Shown here: one piece after another, positions 34,001-43,540 of the stretch | Position numbering within the stretch: position 1 is the stretch's first letter | Layout: the number at the start of each line of letters is the position of its first letter | Program-made: the position numbers and the translations under genes | Notes under the pieces: generated by a model | What the model was told of the DNA's origin: nothing | Seen by the model: only the letters and a program-made list of their open reading frames with translations | Databases searched by the model: none | Assembly (NCBI GenBank): GCA_037367405.1 | Contig: JAZKJV010007246.1 | Coordinates: 466,001-530,000 of the forward strand | Length of the DNA: 64,000 bases | Direction of reading: 5' to 3' | Source of the DNA: Ottelia alismoides | Lineage: Eukaryota; Streptophyta; Magnoliopsida; Alismatales; Hydrocharitaceae

Positions 34001-34814
34001 TGTTAGTCGTTGGGTTGAGGCTATCCCCGCCCGAGCCGCAGATGCGAAGACAGTTTGCAGATTTTTGAAGAAGCACATAATCATGCGGTTTGGGGTTCCA
34101 CGAGTTCTGATTTCTGATGGGGGATCTCATTTCGTCAACGACCAGGTGAAGGCACTTGCTAGCGAGTTCAGTATAGACCATCGTGTTGCCACACCATACC
34201 ATCCACAGACAAATGGTCTAGCTGAAGTGTCGAATAGGGAGATCAAGAATATTTTGCAGAAAGTCGTCCGCCCTGACCGAAAGAATTGGTCACAGCTTTT
34301 GGACTCGATTTTGTGGGCATATCGGACGTCTTTCAAGACTCCATTGGGTACATCTCCCTTCCGCCTCGTTTATGGCAAGCCATGCCATCTACCTGTCGAG
34401 CTGAGGCACAAGTCACTTTGGGCAGTCACAGATATTCTTATGGATCCAGATGGTATAGGAGACCAGAGGAGGGCAGAGTTAGCCGCCTTGGAAGAGCTTA
34501 GAGATGCAGCTTTCTCAAGCAGCCTACATTATAAGGAGAAAGTCAAAGAGTGGCATGATTCTCATATCAGCCACAAGCATTTTGAGACTGGACAGAAAGT
34601 ATGGTTGTTTGATGCAAGGCTACGATTATTTCCAGGGAAGCTACAGAGCAAATGGAAAGGACCCTATTTGGTCAGAAAGGTACACGATAACGGTAGCATT
34701 GATATATCCGAGTTATCTTCTGAGAGTACCTTCCGAGTGAACGGCCAGCGGCTCAAACCATTTCTAGATCATGAGCCGCGGGACGTTATTATTGCCGCTA
34801 TTCATTTTGCGTGA
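28002..34814 (+). CDS. gag-pol: Athila-type Gag-Pol polyprotein, intact, 2270 residues
   Basis: One open frame encodes all retrotransposition proteins. Gag core: residues about 166-385 (from RTMRELHNPGSTL). A Gln-rich linker of about 265 residues follows, with no CCHC zinc knuckle anywhere in Gag. Acidic repeats of GGTDAT type lie near 766-832 and 1208-1222. Protease active site D1006-S-G (DSGL rather than DSGS). Reverse transcriptase about 1375-1600 with FMDD at 1553-1556. RNase H with D1702, E1741 and D1768. Integrase with HHCC residues H1910, H1917 (or H1918), C1948 and C1951, catalytic D1980, D2039 and E2075 (35 residues between the last two), and a GPY motif at 2220-2222. The first ATG pair at 28002 is used; an internal ATG at residue 79 aligns with the B start. 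GC content is well above the flanks. Confidence 0.95.
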   Translation: MMGRRSLRQPLAAPLSGAATSSSRLARESQDQFSGPEYDSTLFPLDPLSFPTERHEPEERRIDLTEPELGSSDFADVPMAGAGSSDNRQPEHFVLDQGAINSTLIASLETVQQQLRDQGAFMIEMRREMERLRRERDEPSEPEDIPDAGAEAAAAAAAAAGGGPPRTMRELHNPGSTLMHHWVVVPAIVGDFKFPPNTLQMLPHFHGLATEEPHLHLQEFLMICSTVHDRHVDQDTIRMMAFPFSLADRAAAWLKHLGKFVYTWDQLRTEYLNKYYPLGRTNAARALINNFSMLPNEQFHEAWERFRELLDRCPHHDISKPNLVQSFFSGMTPELQGLVNASCGGSYFAKDHNQVWAIYEEMAENYMVMSQTRLYTQRSQQPPGPVQYQRIARVDAGPSSSSTVAAAQAESATADMGIISEKLDRMEIIEKKQCQGITQMEQMAQTLSDMKTQLLCLQEAQTAPQPRLLSRGDSGGSRSSSQRSSSLQQPRQVHLVQAEPYQQQQPSYQSPPSPDLQMVVYQPDQPLAALPPDSFDAEPLMDVNGIWYDRPQPGIRRDHPGFRWGNGGNQSQQQPAGQGGQYSQQRDHQQPPAYQPHQPSSFVPRPYQQQGQNWRREQQAHQQQHPSSYPSQPQQQQVQQPHYQRGNPSGSHESPAMDDLARLFTEQQATFRREMDEFRQEMRDLMRGKAAIPAQIEPNPNNLKRKSEQVVHTEPTTPSNSFDDMSSDIFDADFVTLRSGRRPAGGASSERPHEDPSGAPDEEEESGTEAAHHDDGGTDATRDADSTGGTEAAVSPHRGGGTDATSRAEPARGTEAARRLVVEPARGGTDATNIYSDRNVVFPRMNVSQNFNLNKGKGLVSSDPTVVNDVCEDPVIEPSRPIPSPSSEKDPVIPFPRALELGKGKKKEKDPKKIEQEEFSQSMIDRFHIQLTLNEALQHIPLLQRSLRDKTTVRRTKRNKTAEIHVLTKATCYAIQNHLPTKRPDLGAPYVRCQISEQRFNRTLLDSGLSINLLPAALLDHLELGTLRQSRTYLQFADRSVKRPKGLLRDVVVTIQGLQFPVDFVVLDMETPDSLTDSPIILGRPFLATAKAVTDHDSGKVFFHVQGESIQIETVKDHRARARSRSEDSTDSEQLTDAGPDIHQDCDFVITDDEAVWADPAAQTILSYSDTVDAELIAEDSLESTALVQDTIESAESDLDRDTISSDGGADATLFSGGTDATESDIDPSDSESDWADCDDQMPDLDPPEPIDEEEVEAEQIRDNAEDPPSPDPVCESSLSFSQADLAELSAYTHLLQKPDLPAPSCPELKPLPTSLKYRFLAGESEMYPVIISADLTEEQESRLMEVLEKNRKAIGWSVADLHGISPSLCSHHIYLEEGAKPSREFQRRLNPNLREVVMKEISKWWSADFIYPISDSKWVSPLHVVPKKTGITTVISESGEEIATRVPTSWRVCVDYRRLNQATKKDHFPLPFIDQIIERLAGKSHYCFLDGYSGYNQVAIAPEDQEKTTFTCPFGTYAFRRMPFGLCNAPATFQRCMLSIFSDMVGECLEVFMDDFSVYGDGFDSCLDCLDRVLQRCIATRLVLSWEKSHFMVTQGTVLGHIISNRGMEVDPAKVDVIRKLTPPSNLKQLRSFLGHVGFYRRFIHDFSKIARPLTDLLTKDTEFLVDDKCLSSFETLQQCVIEAPVLQPPDWSLPFEIMTDASDFAVGAVLGQRRDGVPFAIHYASRTLDSAQRNYTVTEKEMLAVVFALDKFRSYIIGSRVTLYTDHTAIRYLMSKKDAKARLTRWILLLQEFDIEIKDKPGVKNVVADHLSRLEQPEDSEQIDPICDTFPDEAILAIASLPWYADIVNFLVAGKVPQDWPRQKLETFFAKAKSYHWEDPILYHEGGDSIWRRCIPQEEHHSVLTYCHKLEAGGHHSGRRTAQKVLQSGLWWPTLFKDSDEFVKRCTDCQRMGTCGQRDMMPMQPIHFCEVFDAWGIDFMGPFPKSQGFEYILLAVDYVSRWVEAIPARAADAKTVCRFLKKHIIMRFGVPRVLISDGGSHFVNDQVKALASEFSIDHRVATPYHPQTNGLAEVSNREIKNILQKVVRPDRKNWSQLLDSILWAYRTSFKTPLGTSPFRLVYGKPCHLPVELRHKSLWAVTDILMDPDGIGDQRRAELAALEELRDAAFSSSLHYKEKVKEWHDSHISHKHFETGQKVWLFDARLRLFPGKLQSKWKGPYLVRKVHDNGSIDISELSSESTFRVNGQRLKPFLDHEPRDVIIAAIHFA
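30298..30497 (+). repeat. Six hairpin-forming GGTDAT/GGTEAA codon repeats
   Basis: Inside the Gag-protease linker of A. Copies of ggtggtactgatgccacc type are at 30327-30344, 30399-30416 and 30480-30497. ggcggtactgaggccgcc type copies are at 30298-30313, 30363-30380 and 30436-30451. Each 16-18 bp copy is a near palindrome (GGTGG/CCACC or GGCGG/CCGCC stem) and encodes GGTDAT or GTEAA. The stem is kept by paired changes (GGTGG with CCACC, GGCGG with CCGCC). Confidence 0.85.
31623..31667 (+). repeat. Two further GGTDAT/GGADAT hairpin repeats downstream of protease
   Basis: ggtggtgctgatgccacc at 31623-31640 and ggtggtactgatgccacc at 31650-31667, in the protease-RT linker, more than 1 kb after the first cluster. 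They have the same frame and the same stem. Related copies occur in the minus-strand relic B at 18785-18802, 18819-18836, 18854-18871 and 18925-18942. Confidence 0.85.
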
Positions 34815-34945
34815 GATGTGGTCTTTTGACTCACATCTTTTACATCTCACGCCTGATTTTCACTGTTCCTCCGCCTGTATAGATCCAATTGTCCATATCA
34901 ATCCATTCTTTAGTCCCACATCCCGTCTCTCATCTTATGATTATG

Positions 34946-34983
34946 CTATACTTAGGGTGTACTTTACCCTAAGTATAGGGGGG
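34946..34983 (+). repeat. PPT-like hairpin 1 of element A
   Basis: Arms ctatacttagggt (34946-34958) and accctaagtatag (34966-34978) pair perfectly over 13 bp around a 7-base loop. The last arm base starts a run of six Gs. Confidence 0.9.
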
Positions 34984-35035
34984 ATGTCGGACCTGCGAGT
35001 ATTCTTTTCATTCTTTCTGCTCCTGTTTTTGCTGC

Positions 35036-35073
35036 CTATACTTAGGGATATTTTACCCTAAGTATAGGGGGGG
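35036..35073 (+). repeat. PPT-like hairpin 2 of element A
   Basis: Arms ctatacttaggg (35036-35047) and ccctaagtatag (35056-35067), 12 bp perfect around an 8-base loop, leading into a run of seven Gs. Confidence 0.9.
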
Positions 35074-35120
35074 CAGATTCTGTATATTCTTCACTCGGCT
35101 TTCCCTTCATGTACAGCTTT

Positions 35121-35156
35121 CTATACTTAGGATTAGTTAATCCTAAGTATAGGGGG
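35121..35156 (+). repeat. PPT-like hairpin 3 of element A
   Basis: Arms ctatacttaggatta (35121-35135) and taatcctaagtatag (35138-35152), 15 bp perfect around a 2-base centre, leading into five Gs. Confidence 0.9.
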
Positions 35157-35197
35157 AAACCACCGAGTTCCTCTCATTCTATTCATTTATTCGTTCC

Positions 35198-35304
35198 TGT
35201 ACTTAGCCATTCCTTTTCACTTCCCTTTTACTAAGCACGAGTTATGTCTTCTTCATCGCTCTTGATCACTCTGAGGACATCGTTCGAGCTAAGTATAGGG
35301 GGGG
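35198..35304 (+). repeat. PPT-like motif 4 of element A with distant pairing arm
   Basis: gctaagtatag (35288-35298) runs into seven Gs. Its partner ctgtacttagc (35198-35208) lies about 80 bases upstream with one mismatch (G opposite T), so a large loop could form. Matching sites in B and C (ccccctatacttagctcg near 14050, 45146 and 47231) keep the same position in the series. Confidence 0.75.
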
Positions 35305-36853
35305 TGTGTATATATTTCATATTTTAGCCATAACTCGTACTTTGTGTGAGTGTGTTAATAAATAAAATGGCTAAAAATCACAAAATTTTTAAAATTTTTC
35401 ATGTACATAAACCTCTTTTATTCTTGCACATACATAGCTAGTGTACAAAGTATTTTTGTAAAAATGATTTCAAAAATCTTTTGTGTAAAGCTTGTGTAAA
35501 TATTTTGTATCAAAATTATGTATATAGTACAAAATTTTTTCAAAATGTTTTGAAAATCAAAAGTTTGCAAAAATCTTGTGTAAATGTGTGTAAATATCTT
35601 TTTGCAAAACTTGCACTTCATGCATCATTCATTCATGATTTCAAAACATTTTTCAAAAATTTTGCATGATTGTAAAATATTTGTAAATAGCATCTTGTGT
35701 ACATATATGTATATAGTTTTTCCTGGATGAGAGTTGACATTTAAACTAAGCCTGGAATTAAATTGAGAAATGGAGCTTGAATAAGATCTTAATCCACTTA
35801 ACTTCAAGAGGAACCTTATAGGACTTAGGGTTAAGGCTTTTCAGGTCCATAAGGACTTAATTCTTTGAGTCCACTAGGCTATGAGCATATGTCATCTTGA
35901 TGAGCCTAAGTAGAGCACTTAACAACACACGCATGACTCTCAGAGACAATGGCTTAACTTGCACCTGCACTTTACACATGGCTCTCCACGGATGAGGTGG
36001 TGAGGAGGCAGTTTCCTTTGGCTTGGGGTAGCATATGAGGGTAGTACTTCTAGGCGGAACCTCTCTTCTTCTTATAGTGAAGGAAGTGCACCTCAACTTG
36101 GTCTAGTGGTGTTGAAAGCTAAAGACAGAAGCTGTGGGTTGCAATAAAGCTTCAAAAGAGGGATAGTCTACTGGCTCAAGGAGAAATTTCTTATATGCTG
36201 CACCATGTAGATATGTTGTACAGAAGTCCTTGAAAAAAAAAAAAATGCAAAAAGAACTCCAAAAAAGTGGTGGGTCGGATTGAAAATTTAATAACCCCAC
36301 CGGAGTATAAAGCAAAAGCTTATGGTATCATGTTACATCTCATGAAGCTTGCAGCGGGAGACTTAGCTACACTGGCTAAGCTTCCAAAACTCTATACTTC
36401 TACCCCCTCTTCTTGAGCCGGTTGCACTTGAACTTAGAAGGGAATACCCCGCTTCTCGAGGAAAGAGTTGCTAGACTGAGGCATTAGAGTTACCAGGTTG
36501 AGGGAGGTTGTTTCTTTGTTACTTCTGAGGTGGGGAGCTACATATCACTTACACTGCATGGAAAGATTCATGGTCATTAGAGTTTGTGTATGTAGACTTG
36601 TTCTGATCTGGTTTATTGAGGAGTCTTGTCCATAGACTGGTGGAACTTAGAGGCTGTTGAGTTTTAGGCTTAAGTCCAAATAAGGTTCCGACACATTAAT
36701 AATCCAAAGATCTGATCAAGCTCCATATTTCAATTTAATGAAGGAAAATTTAATAAGTCAACCTTGATCCATGTACATCCTCTTTTTGTTTTTCTTTTTC
36801 TTTCTTTTCCACTTCTTTTTCAAATAAGTGTTTGCTAAGGGACTAGCAAAGTT

Positions 36854-36866
36854 AAAGCATAGGGGG
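36854..36866 (+). other. Polypurine tract of element A
   Basis: aaagcataggggg ends exactly where the 3' LTR starts. It is the primer for plus-strand synthesis. It differs from the B tract (aaagtatagggggg) and from the internal hairpin arms by one base (C for T). Confidence 0.88.
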
Positions 36867-39800
36867 TGATGAATACCCATTCATCACTCTTTATTCTATT
36901 ATTTTAGCTACAAAAACCTTTGCAAATACATGTAGATATGTGTAAATACAAATAATTACCAAAAGCATGCATTGTGTAAAAACCTATAATTAGCATGTTT
37001 TTGTGCAAAAATAAAAAGAATAAAGAGCAAAAAAAAAAGAAAAAAGAGGGAAATATTTAGAATAAATATTGAGCAACCTAACCCAAGGGAGGGCTCAGCA
37101 TGGGCCTGACCGCATAAAAGCCAAAGTAGAGGGAGATAGGAGCTCATGTGTATATACTTCTGTAAATACAATAAATTATATTTTTCCTCACCCAAAAATA
37201 TGTTGTAAGTATTTGTATATATCTTATTAAAAACAAAATACAAATAAAAAAAAAATTCAAAAATTCAAAAATATACCTTCACCATGTGCATAGACCATCA
37301 CCCATGTATTTATTTAACCCTATAAATAAATGAAATTATTTTCAGAACTTTTTGTGAATATTCTATGGCATATTTTGTAAATAAAATAAATAAAAAGAAA
37401 CAAAACAAAAATCAAATAAAAATTACAAAATTAAAATACAAAAATACATTGTATAAATACCATGTATATAAATGTATATATCTATTTATTTCACCCTTGT
37501 ATATAAATAATTAAAATAAAATAAAAATATTCTTTTATTCCATATTTTATGGTGTAAGTAAATAAAATACAAAATGAGCATAGAAATACATAAAAATAAC
37601 AAATAAAAAATCAAAAATAAAAATCCATGTAGTGTACATATACCTATATATATAGCTACCCTATTTTTATTTCCAAAAATTAATTAAAAATCACCAAAAA
37701 ATAGAAAAAAATAAAAGAAAAATATTTCATGTTTTGAGTTTTCTTTAATTCGGCCTATTTCTACCCTAAAATAAATAAACAAAAATCGAACACACGTGGC
37801 CGCTCCTGATTGGTCCACGGGGGATTGTTGACCCCGGTCAACTCCCCCGCGGACTCCTTCCTTTTCTGGAAGAGGCGCGCCACCCCGCCTTCTCCGAATT
37901 TCCCACGCGTCTCCTGGCTGTCACCCACTCAACCCCCATGCCCGGATTCTTCGCCGTTCATCCCTCTCCCTCGCCGGATCTTCCGCCATCAAATCCACGC
38001 CTTCCTTCGCCGTCGAGCCTCAACCCTAAACGCCCCTGTCACCTTATATATTCTTCCCTCCGCCGCCTCCGCGCCCCATCTTTGGATCGCCATCCTTATT
38101 CCCGTGACCTCCAGAGCGAAGCCCGAGGTGACAGCTCGCGTTTGCCCCTGTTGCAGTGAGGTGAGGGTGTCCCGACCATCGATCCGGCGTGTTTCGCCGT
38201 CCTTGCTCCGCCGCCGGCGTTGAGCATCGAGCTTCAGGCCTTGACGCCCTTCGAAGCTACGACCAGGAGCAAGAGCAGCTCCAGCATAGTCTCCAGCATC
38301 CATCAGGTAACCCTAGTTCCTACCCATTTAGTGTAATTTCCGATTACCCCCAAATCGACCCATTGCTGTGTTCCGTTGATTCCGATTGCCACGCTCTATA
38401 TCTCGATCATCGGACCATCTCATCACCTTCGCCGTATCCCCGTACACTTTCTACGCCCGCTCATTCACCCCAGCTCGCCCCGGAGCTGGGATTCGAGTTC
38501 CATCGCCTCCGCCTCGCCGGAGCTCGTCCGCCCCACAGCACCGTCCACCTTCACCCCGCCTTCTTGGGTCGAGGCATTTTGCCCTCGACCCGCGAAGCTT
38601 CTTGTCCACTTTGCAGGTACAAAGGAGGTGTCTGAGCCTCCAGTCCATTCAAGACCAGAGCTTCGCGCCGCCAGGCCTCGCCGGACCCCCTCCAGGGCTC
38701 GGCTGGACCATCAGCCATCGTCATCAGCTGCGGGACAGTACAGCGGAGCTTCTCCGATCAATTGCAGCAGCTGAGGAGGGGTGTAGCGCACGCAGGAGGC
38801 CGGCGAAGTTCGCCGGCGATGAGTTCTTGCACCCTCCTCCATAGCCGTCCGATGAAGACCTCGCTCCAGTTCTAATCCTGAGCGTTCATCCTTGAAGGAG
38901 CAGCAGCCATTGATCTATCTGAGGAGACATCTGGACCGTTGTAGCCGAGGAGAGAGGACCAGGAGCCCAGCATCGTCAGATCTTCCACGTGGACATCTCC
39001 CAGCCGTTGATCAAGCCGAAGGGACGAAGAGAGAAAAGGCGCAGCACATCCGGACCGTCCAGCCTACACGTGGCGCCTATCCGACCGTCGGCTAATAAAG
39101 GGGTAAATATCGTAGGGCCCCCTCGTAGTTTGTTATTTTCTTTTTAGTCCTGTAATTTTTAATTCAAGTTGTTTATTTTCTGGGATATTTGCACCAAGGA
39201 CCCTGTACTTATTTTTATTTGCATTTATACCCCCGCCTGTTGTGAGCCACGTGCGTCGTCACGTGTTATTCTGGGTTATTTGCAATATATGCCCTGTAGT
39301 TCTGGATGTTATTCATTGAATAAAATGTTTTGATTATTTGCATATATACCCCTGTGAACACTTATATGCGCATGTGCGTTTTATTTTGGGATATTTGCAT
39401 ATAAGCCCCTGGACTTTTGATACGAGTTATCAATAGGTCCTTGGAACTTATTTTTATTACATTTAGGTCCTTGAGTGCCCCAGGCACGTTCTTGGCACGT
39501 GACTTCTTGGGTATTTTGCACCAGGCCCCCAGAACTTTTGGGTATTTGCACATAGGTCCCTGTGCACAGTGCCCCACCTTTATTTTTGAATAAAATATCA
39601 AACGACCTCCAAATCCAATGAGATTTTGACACATGGCTCCTGCCATGGTGTAGGAATTTCTATGATTTTTGAGGACAATTTTGATTTCATTTATTATTTT
39701 TAAAAATTCAAAAACCCCTATTTTTGCCACTGTTTGACTTTAAAAATACCAAAAAATTATAAAAACTCCACCAAAAATTCTAAAAAAATTGGATACTGTA

Positions 39801-40514
39801 GTTTACTTGTTGTTTGATTTTCTAGCCAATTTTGGCTACTTTTCATCACTTAAAAACCCTAAAAATTGAAAAACCCCTAAAAACTCATAAAAATTATAAT
39901 AAATAAATTAAAAATCCAAAAACAATAATTAGGGTGCCTAAATTTTCCTTATTCTTTCTAGATTATAGGAAAATTACCTTTAGGGCTTTTTGAGATCCAA
40001 GAGTATTTTATTTTTGGGTCTTAAGCCTTGCTGGACAGTCCCCTTTGTTTTTCGCATTGTTTGATTTTTAATAAATAATTTACCCATTAGAAAAATGCCA
40101 AAAATTCACCAAAAACAGTAAAAAACTTAAAAAAACCTAAAAATCAATTTTCTGGAATTTTTGCATCATTTTTGGTGTGTGTAATAAATTGTTGAAGTTC
40201 CCTTGTATTTACCTTCTTTAATTTTCTCATCATTTAAAAAATCTAAAAAAATTATAAAAACAAATAAAAACACTAAAAAAGACTCCCTTGGATTTCTGAC
40301 TACATCGTAGGCTATTTAGCCAATCCGTGCTCCTTGTGTTCGACCCTGGGAGCTATACCAGGTTAATCTTATAGCTAGACCGCTCTATTTTGTGCTTGCT
40401 TGTGTTTATCTCTGTGAGTGGTTGATTATTTTTCTTGATTGACTTAGTTGAGTGACTGAGGTCGCAACGACCTAATTTTCTGTACCTTTACCTCTGTCAT
40501 TTGGCCGGTCATCA
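36867..40514 (+). repeat. Element A 3' LTR (3648 bp)
   Basis: Near-identical copy of 23080-26726. Differences I could find: one T inserted after the A run near 37255; substitutions corresponding to 5' LTR positions about 24654, 24667, 25029, 25535, 25623, 25699 and 26567. It carries its own TTGACC palindrome (37827-37842), TATA box (38045-38050), AATAAA (39094-39099) and U5 palindrome (40459-40473). Confidence 0.96.
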
Positions 40515-43500
40515 TAACACAACAATCTTTTTGGATTTTTCTAATTACCTAAAAATGCTCAGAAAATTCATGAGCAAATATTTTTGGATTTTAGAAGTTT
40601 TAAAATATTTCTGATAATTTTTTAGATTTTATGATGTTTTTGAAGTTTTATAAAAATCAAATAAAGTTCGAAAAGGCAAATAGTGCACATCCAAGACTAA
40701 ACTGCAAGTTAAACATATTTAGAATGCCCAAAAGTCGTGGAAAGCAATTTCATGATAAAATATGAATAAAATCCTACAATCAAAAACTAAAATGGATTTT
40801 TTGGAGTTGTCTATGATTTTATATGATTTTCATAAATTTCATATTGTTTTTATGTTTACGGTTTTTATAAGGGTTTTTAAATAAAACCAGAAGTAAAACA
40901 CATAGAAAGGCACGTACACAAATTTTTACAGAATTTTTATAATATTTTTCAAATTATTATGATTTTTATAAGCCAAAAAGTAATGTTTTTAAGGTTTTAG
41001 AATTTTTAAAAATATAAAATGCAATGAAATTAATCCAATAAAATCATATTAATTATTACACACTAACATGAACTAATGGTAATTTTTAGGAGGTTATTCG
41101 AACTAATACGCTATTTATTAAGCCCGTAATGCAATATGTAATTAGACACAGCACATAGGGACCTCTTTGTAAATAGAATAAGTTCACAGACCAAACAATA
41201 ACACAATAAAAAATATCAAGGCCTTATATGCAAAAAGACCACTCAAATCACACACATGCTTAAAACTGGATGCACAGGGGTATAAATGCGATTTTCAAAA
41301 GTTAACATCCATTCATTAACCATATAAAAGTTCTAGGCAAGACATGCAAATAACCTAAAACTCACATGGAACTGCACATGCTACAGATTGAGAGAGACTA
41401 AAGTGCAAATAACATAAACTCCAAGGTCCAAATTGTAAAAGTATTGAACTACAATATCTATTTAACTGACTAAATATGAAAGGAAAACATGTGGGGACAA
41501 AAGGGAAATATACTCTTGTAGGAGCGTGGGGAGCACACAGTGGAAGCAAGCGCTGGCATATGGCTCTGATCGCCCTCTGCTACGGATCTTATGGCTCAGC
41601 AGATGCGCCAGAGGGCATGATCTAATGATCCAAAAGCTGCTATGGTCGGCAGTTCTGATGGAATCTGGCAGAAGGGGGATCATCCAACAGTGGGGAGCAG
41701 CTATGCAAGAACACCTCCTGGGAAAACTTCGATCGAGCGTAGGAAGGGATCCACCAAGCCGATGAAAGATCTAAGTTGCAGATTCTTGGAGGCACTACGT
41801 GTCGGTCTAGGAGCCTCGACGAAGATGATGATGATTGGATAAGTGTGGTGATGGCTGCTCGCCTAGAGCTGCTCCTCTTGAGCAGCTGGGCGGTCCAAAT
41901 GGTCCTCCTCACATGCATACTATACTGCAAAGAGTAGAGGGGACTCTGGGCTATGCTCCGGTCCTAGTTATTGTTGCTGGAGAGGAAAGAAACGATGTCG
42001 GTGATGCTCGACTTTCGACGGAAATGGGGAAAGGAAGTATAAGTACTAATCTCACTTTGATGAGTGAGATACATGATGGATAGGTAGCATAAGTAGGTAC
42101 GGGGCAATATTGCGAGTTGATATGTGCGAAAGGGTGTAGATGACATGCTCCAAACTAAGTGGTCAGAGCCAGCGAACGACAACAAAGCGAAATGGAAAGG
42201 TGCGATCGAATAGGGAATGTACGAGGATAAAAGTTTTACATGAAGTTTGGAATGTGTTCTTAAGCCTCAAGCGAAGTTTGACGGGTTGGTCTTGGCCTCA
42301 ACCTAGCTACGACTGGTCCGGGAGGCTTTACACCATGGAGCTTTGACCATGTAGTGAGCGTCGATTCTCCGAGCACCTCTAGGCAATCCCGAATCGCTTC
42401 TCATGTGGCTGTCAATCCACTGAAGGTATCTAGGGAAGAAAGGGGGTGTGAGGGATGAGCTAAGGGTCTGGCGGAGCAGAAGAGAGACTTTATAGGGGTC
42501 TCCAGGGGTCTAGAATGATCGGAAGAAAGCGTAAAACCCTAAGAAGATACACTCCTTCCTAGGGATTTGCGAGGGTCACAGATCCTAGGTGGATGACCGG
42601 ATAAAGAATCAGGGTAAGAGATGGTAGGAGTAGGGCACGAAAATTCAGAGAAATGGATCAAGTGAGAGAGAGGACAACCCGACCCGGTTGGAAGAGGACG
42701 TTGGTCGAGGTCAACATTCCCAGCTGGCCCAATCAGAAATTCAGAATATACAAAATAAATGGAAATTAAATGAAAAAGAAAATGAATTTAAAATAAAATT
42801 TGTATAAAGTGAAAAATGTTTATTATTTTCCAAAGTATTTTTCTATTATTTTTAATTATTTTATGGAAAATAAAATAAGGTATATACAATATGTAGTATT
42901 TTATACAGGTTTATTATACCTATGTATTATGTACAAGAATTTTTTTATAAATTTTACATAAATACTTTTATTTTGTAATTTATTTAATTACACCATTATT
43001 TTAGGAGTGTAAAATAATTTTTATTTTATTTTTAGAAAATTGTTTAACGGTATATAAGAAATAGTTGGTGTATATTATACATGTGTATTTTGTACACGGG
43101 ATTGAGGATTTTATTTGTACTTTTCTTTTAATTTTTAGATTTTTAGTTTTTTGTATTATTTCTACGATTATATACAAGGATGTAAAAATAATAATTTTAT
43201 TTTATTTTGTAAAAATAATATGTACAAGTATAGGTAATATGTACAACACATAGTGAATCCTATCTCTCTCTACTTATTTTCCCTTGCGATCAGGTCCAGG
43301 CTTGACCTTCTCCTTAGATTTGGGTCACTCTATATTTATTCTAAATACATCATTCTTTTTCTTTTCTCTTTATTCTTTTATTTAGCCAAAAACATGCTAA
43401 TTATGCATTATTAACAAAGGTATGCAAATTGCTGAATTATTATATTTACAAGTATTCACTTGTTGTTTTTCCAAGAAAAAGAGCTAAAATAAAAGAATAA

Positions 43501-43524
43501 GGTGTGAGATTTGTGGATTCCTCA
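40515..43524 (-). repeat. Element C 3' LTR, main piece right of nested A
   Basis: Continues from 23079 after element A; the first five bases TAACA are the A target copy. It contains AT-rich U5 with TGCAAATA motifs, a GC-richer block (41520-42700), TATA box (42489-42494), a damaged TTGACC palindrome (42700-42715), AT-rich U3, and an end at 43524 in attcctca. Together with 22775-23079 it makes an LTR of about 3.3 kb. Open frames inside (to 96 codons) are not credible genes. Confidence 0.85.
42489..42494 (-). promoter_or_regulatory. TATA box of element C 3' LTR
   Basis: TATAAA on the minus strand (plus-strand gactttataggg), 206 bp downstream of the damaged TTGACC palindrome. Same arrangement as B. 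Confidence 0.6.
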
Positions 43525-43540
43525 CCCCCTATTATTTAAC
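43525..43540 (-). other. Decayed polypurine tract of element C
   Basis: On the plus strand ccccctattatttaac next to the LTR start. On the minus strand this is an A-rich then G-rich purine run resembling the B tract with changes. It identifies the left LTR of C as the 3' LTR. Confidence 0.7.

Larger units (their letters stand above)
34815..36853 (+). other. Element A non-coding region after pol
   Basis: About 2 kb between the pol stop and the polypurine tract, where many Athila elements carry an envelope-like frame. No sense frame longer than about 100 codons and no membrane-protein pattern is seen. It starts with a chain of PPT-like hairpins (34946-35304), then an AT-rich stretch, then sequence conserved with B (12458-13600) and C (43541-44700). 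Short antisense frames (70-80 codons) are not convincingly conserved. Confidence 0.8.
23080..40514 (+). mobile_element. Element A: complete, young Athila-type Ty3/Gypsy retrotransposon
   Basis: A 17.4-kb element inside the 3' LTR of C. Parts in order: 5' LTR (3647 bp), 3-bp spacer, tRNA-Asp primer site, 1.25-kb leader, one uninterrupted gag-pol frame, 2-kb non-coding region with PPT-like hairpins, polypurine tract, 3' LTR (3648 bp). By eye the LTRs differ at about seven substitutions and one 1-bp indel, about 0.2 percent. Because LTRs are identical at insertion, this points to a very recent event. All parts needed for autonomous movement appear present. Gag sequence and primer type place it with Athila. 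Confidence 0.95.

Noticed and set aside
34815..35061. 96-codon frame after pol (34771-35061) as an envelope-like protein
   Set aside because: It overlaps the end of pol in another frame and runs through the hairpins. It has no signal peptide plus transmembrane arrangement and is not open in B or C.
35857..36315. Antisense frames of 70-80 codons after pol in A
   Set aside because: Partial likeness to a frame in B (12992-13180) follows from shared DNA. The frames differ in start, end and phase, so an antisense gene is not supported.
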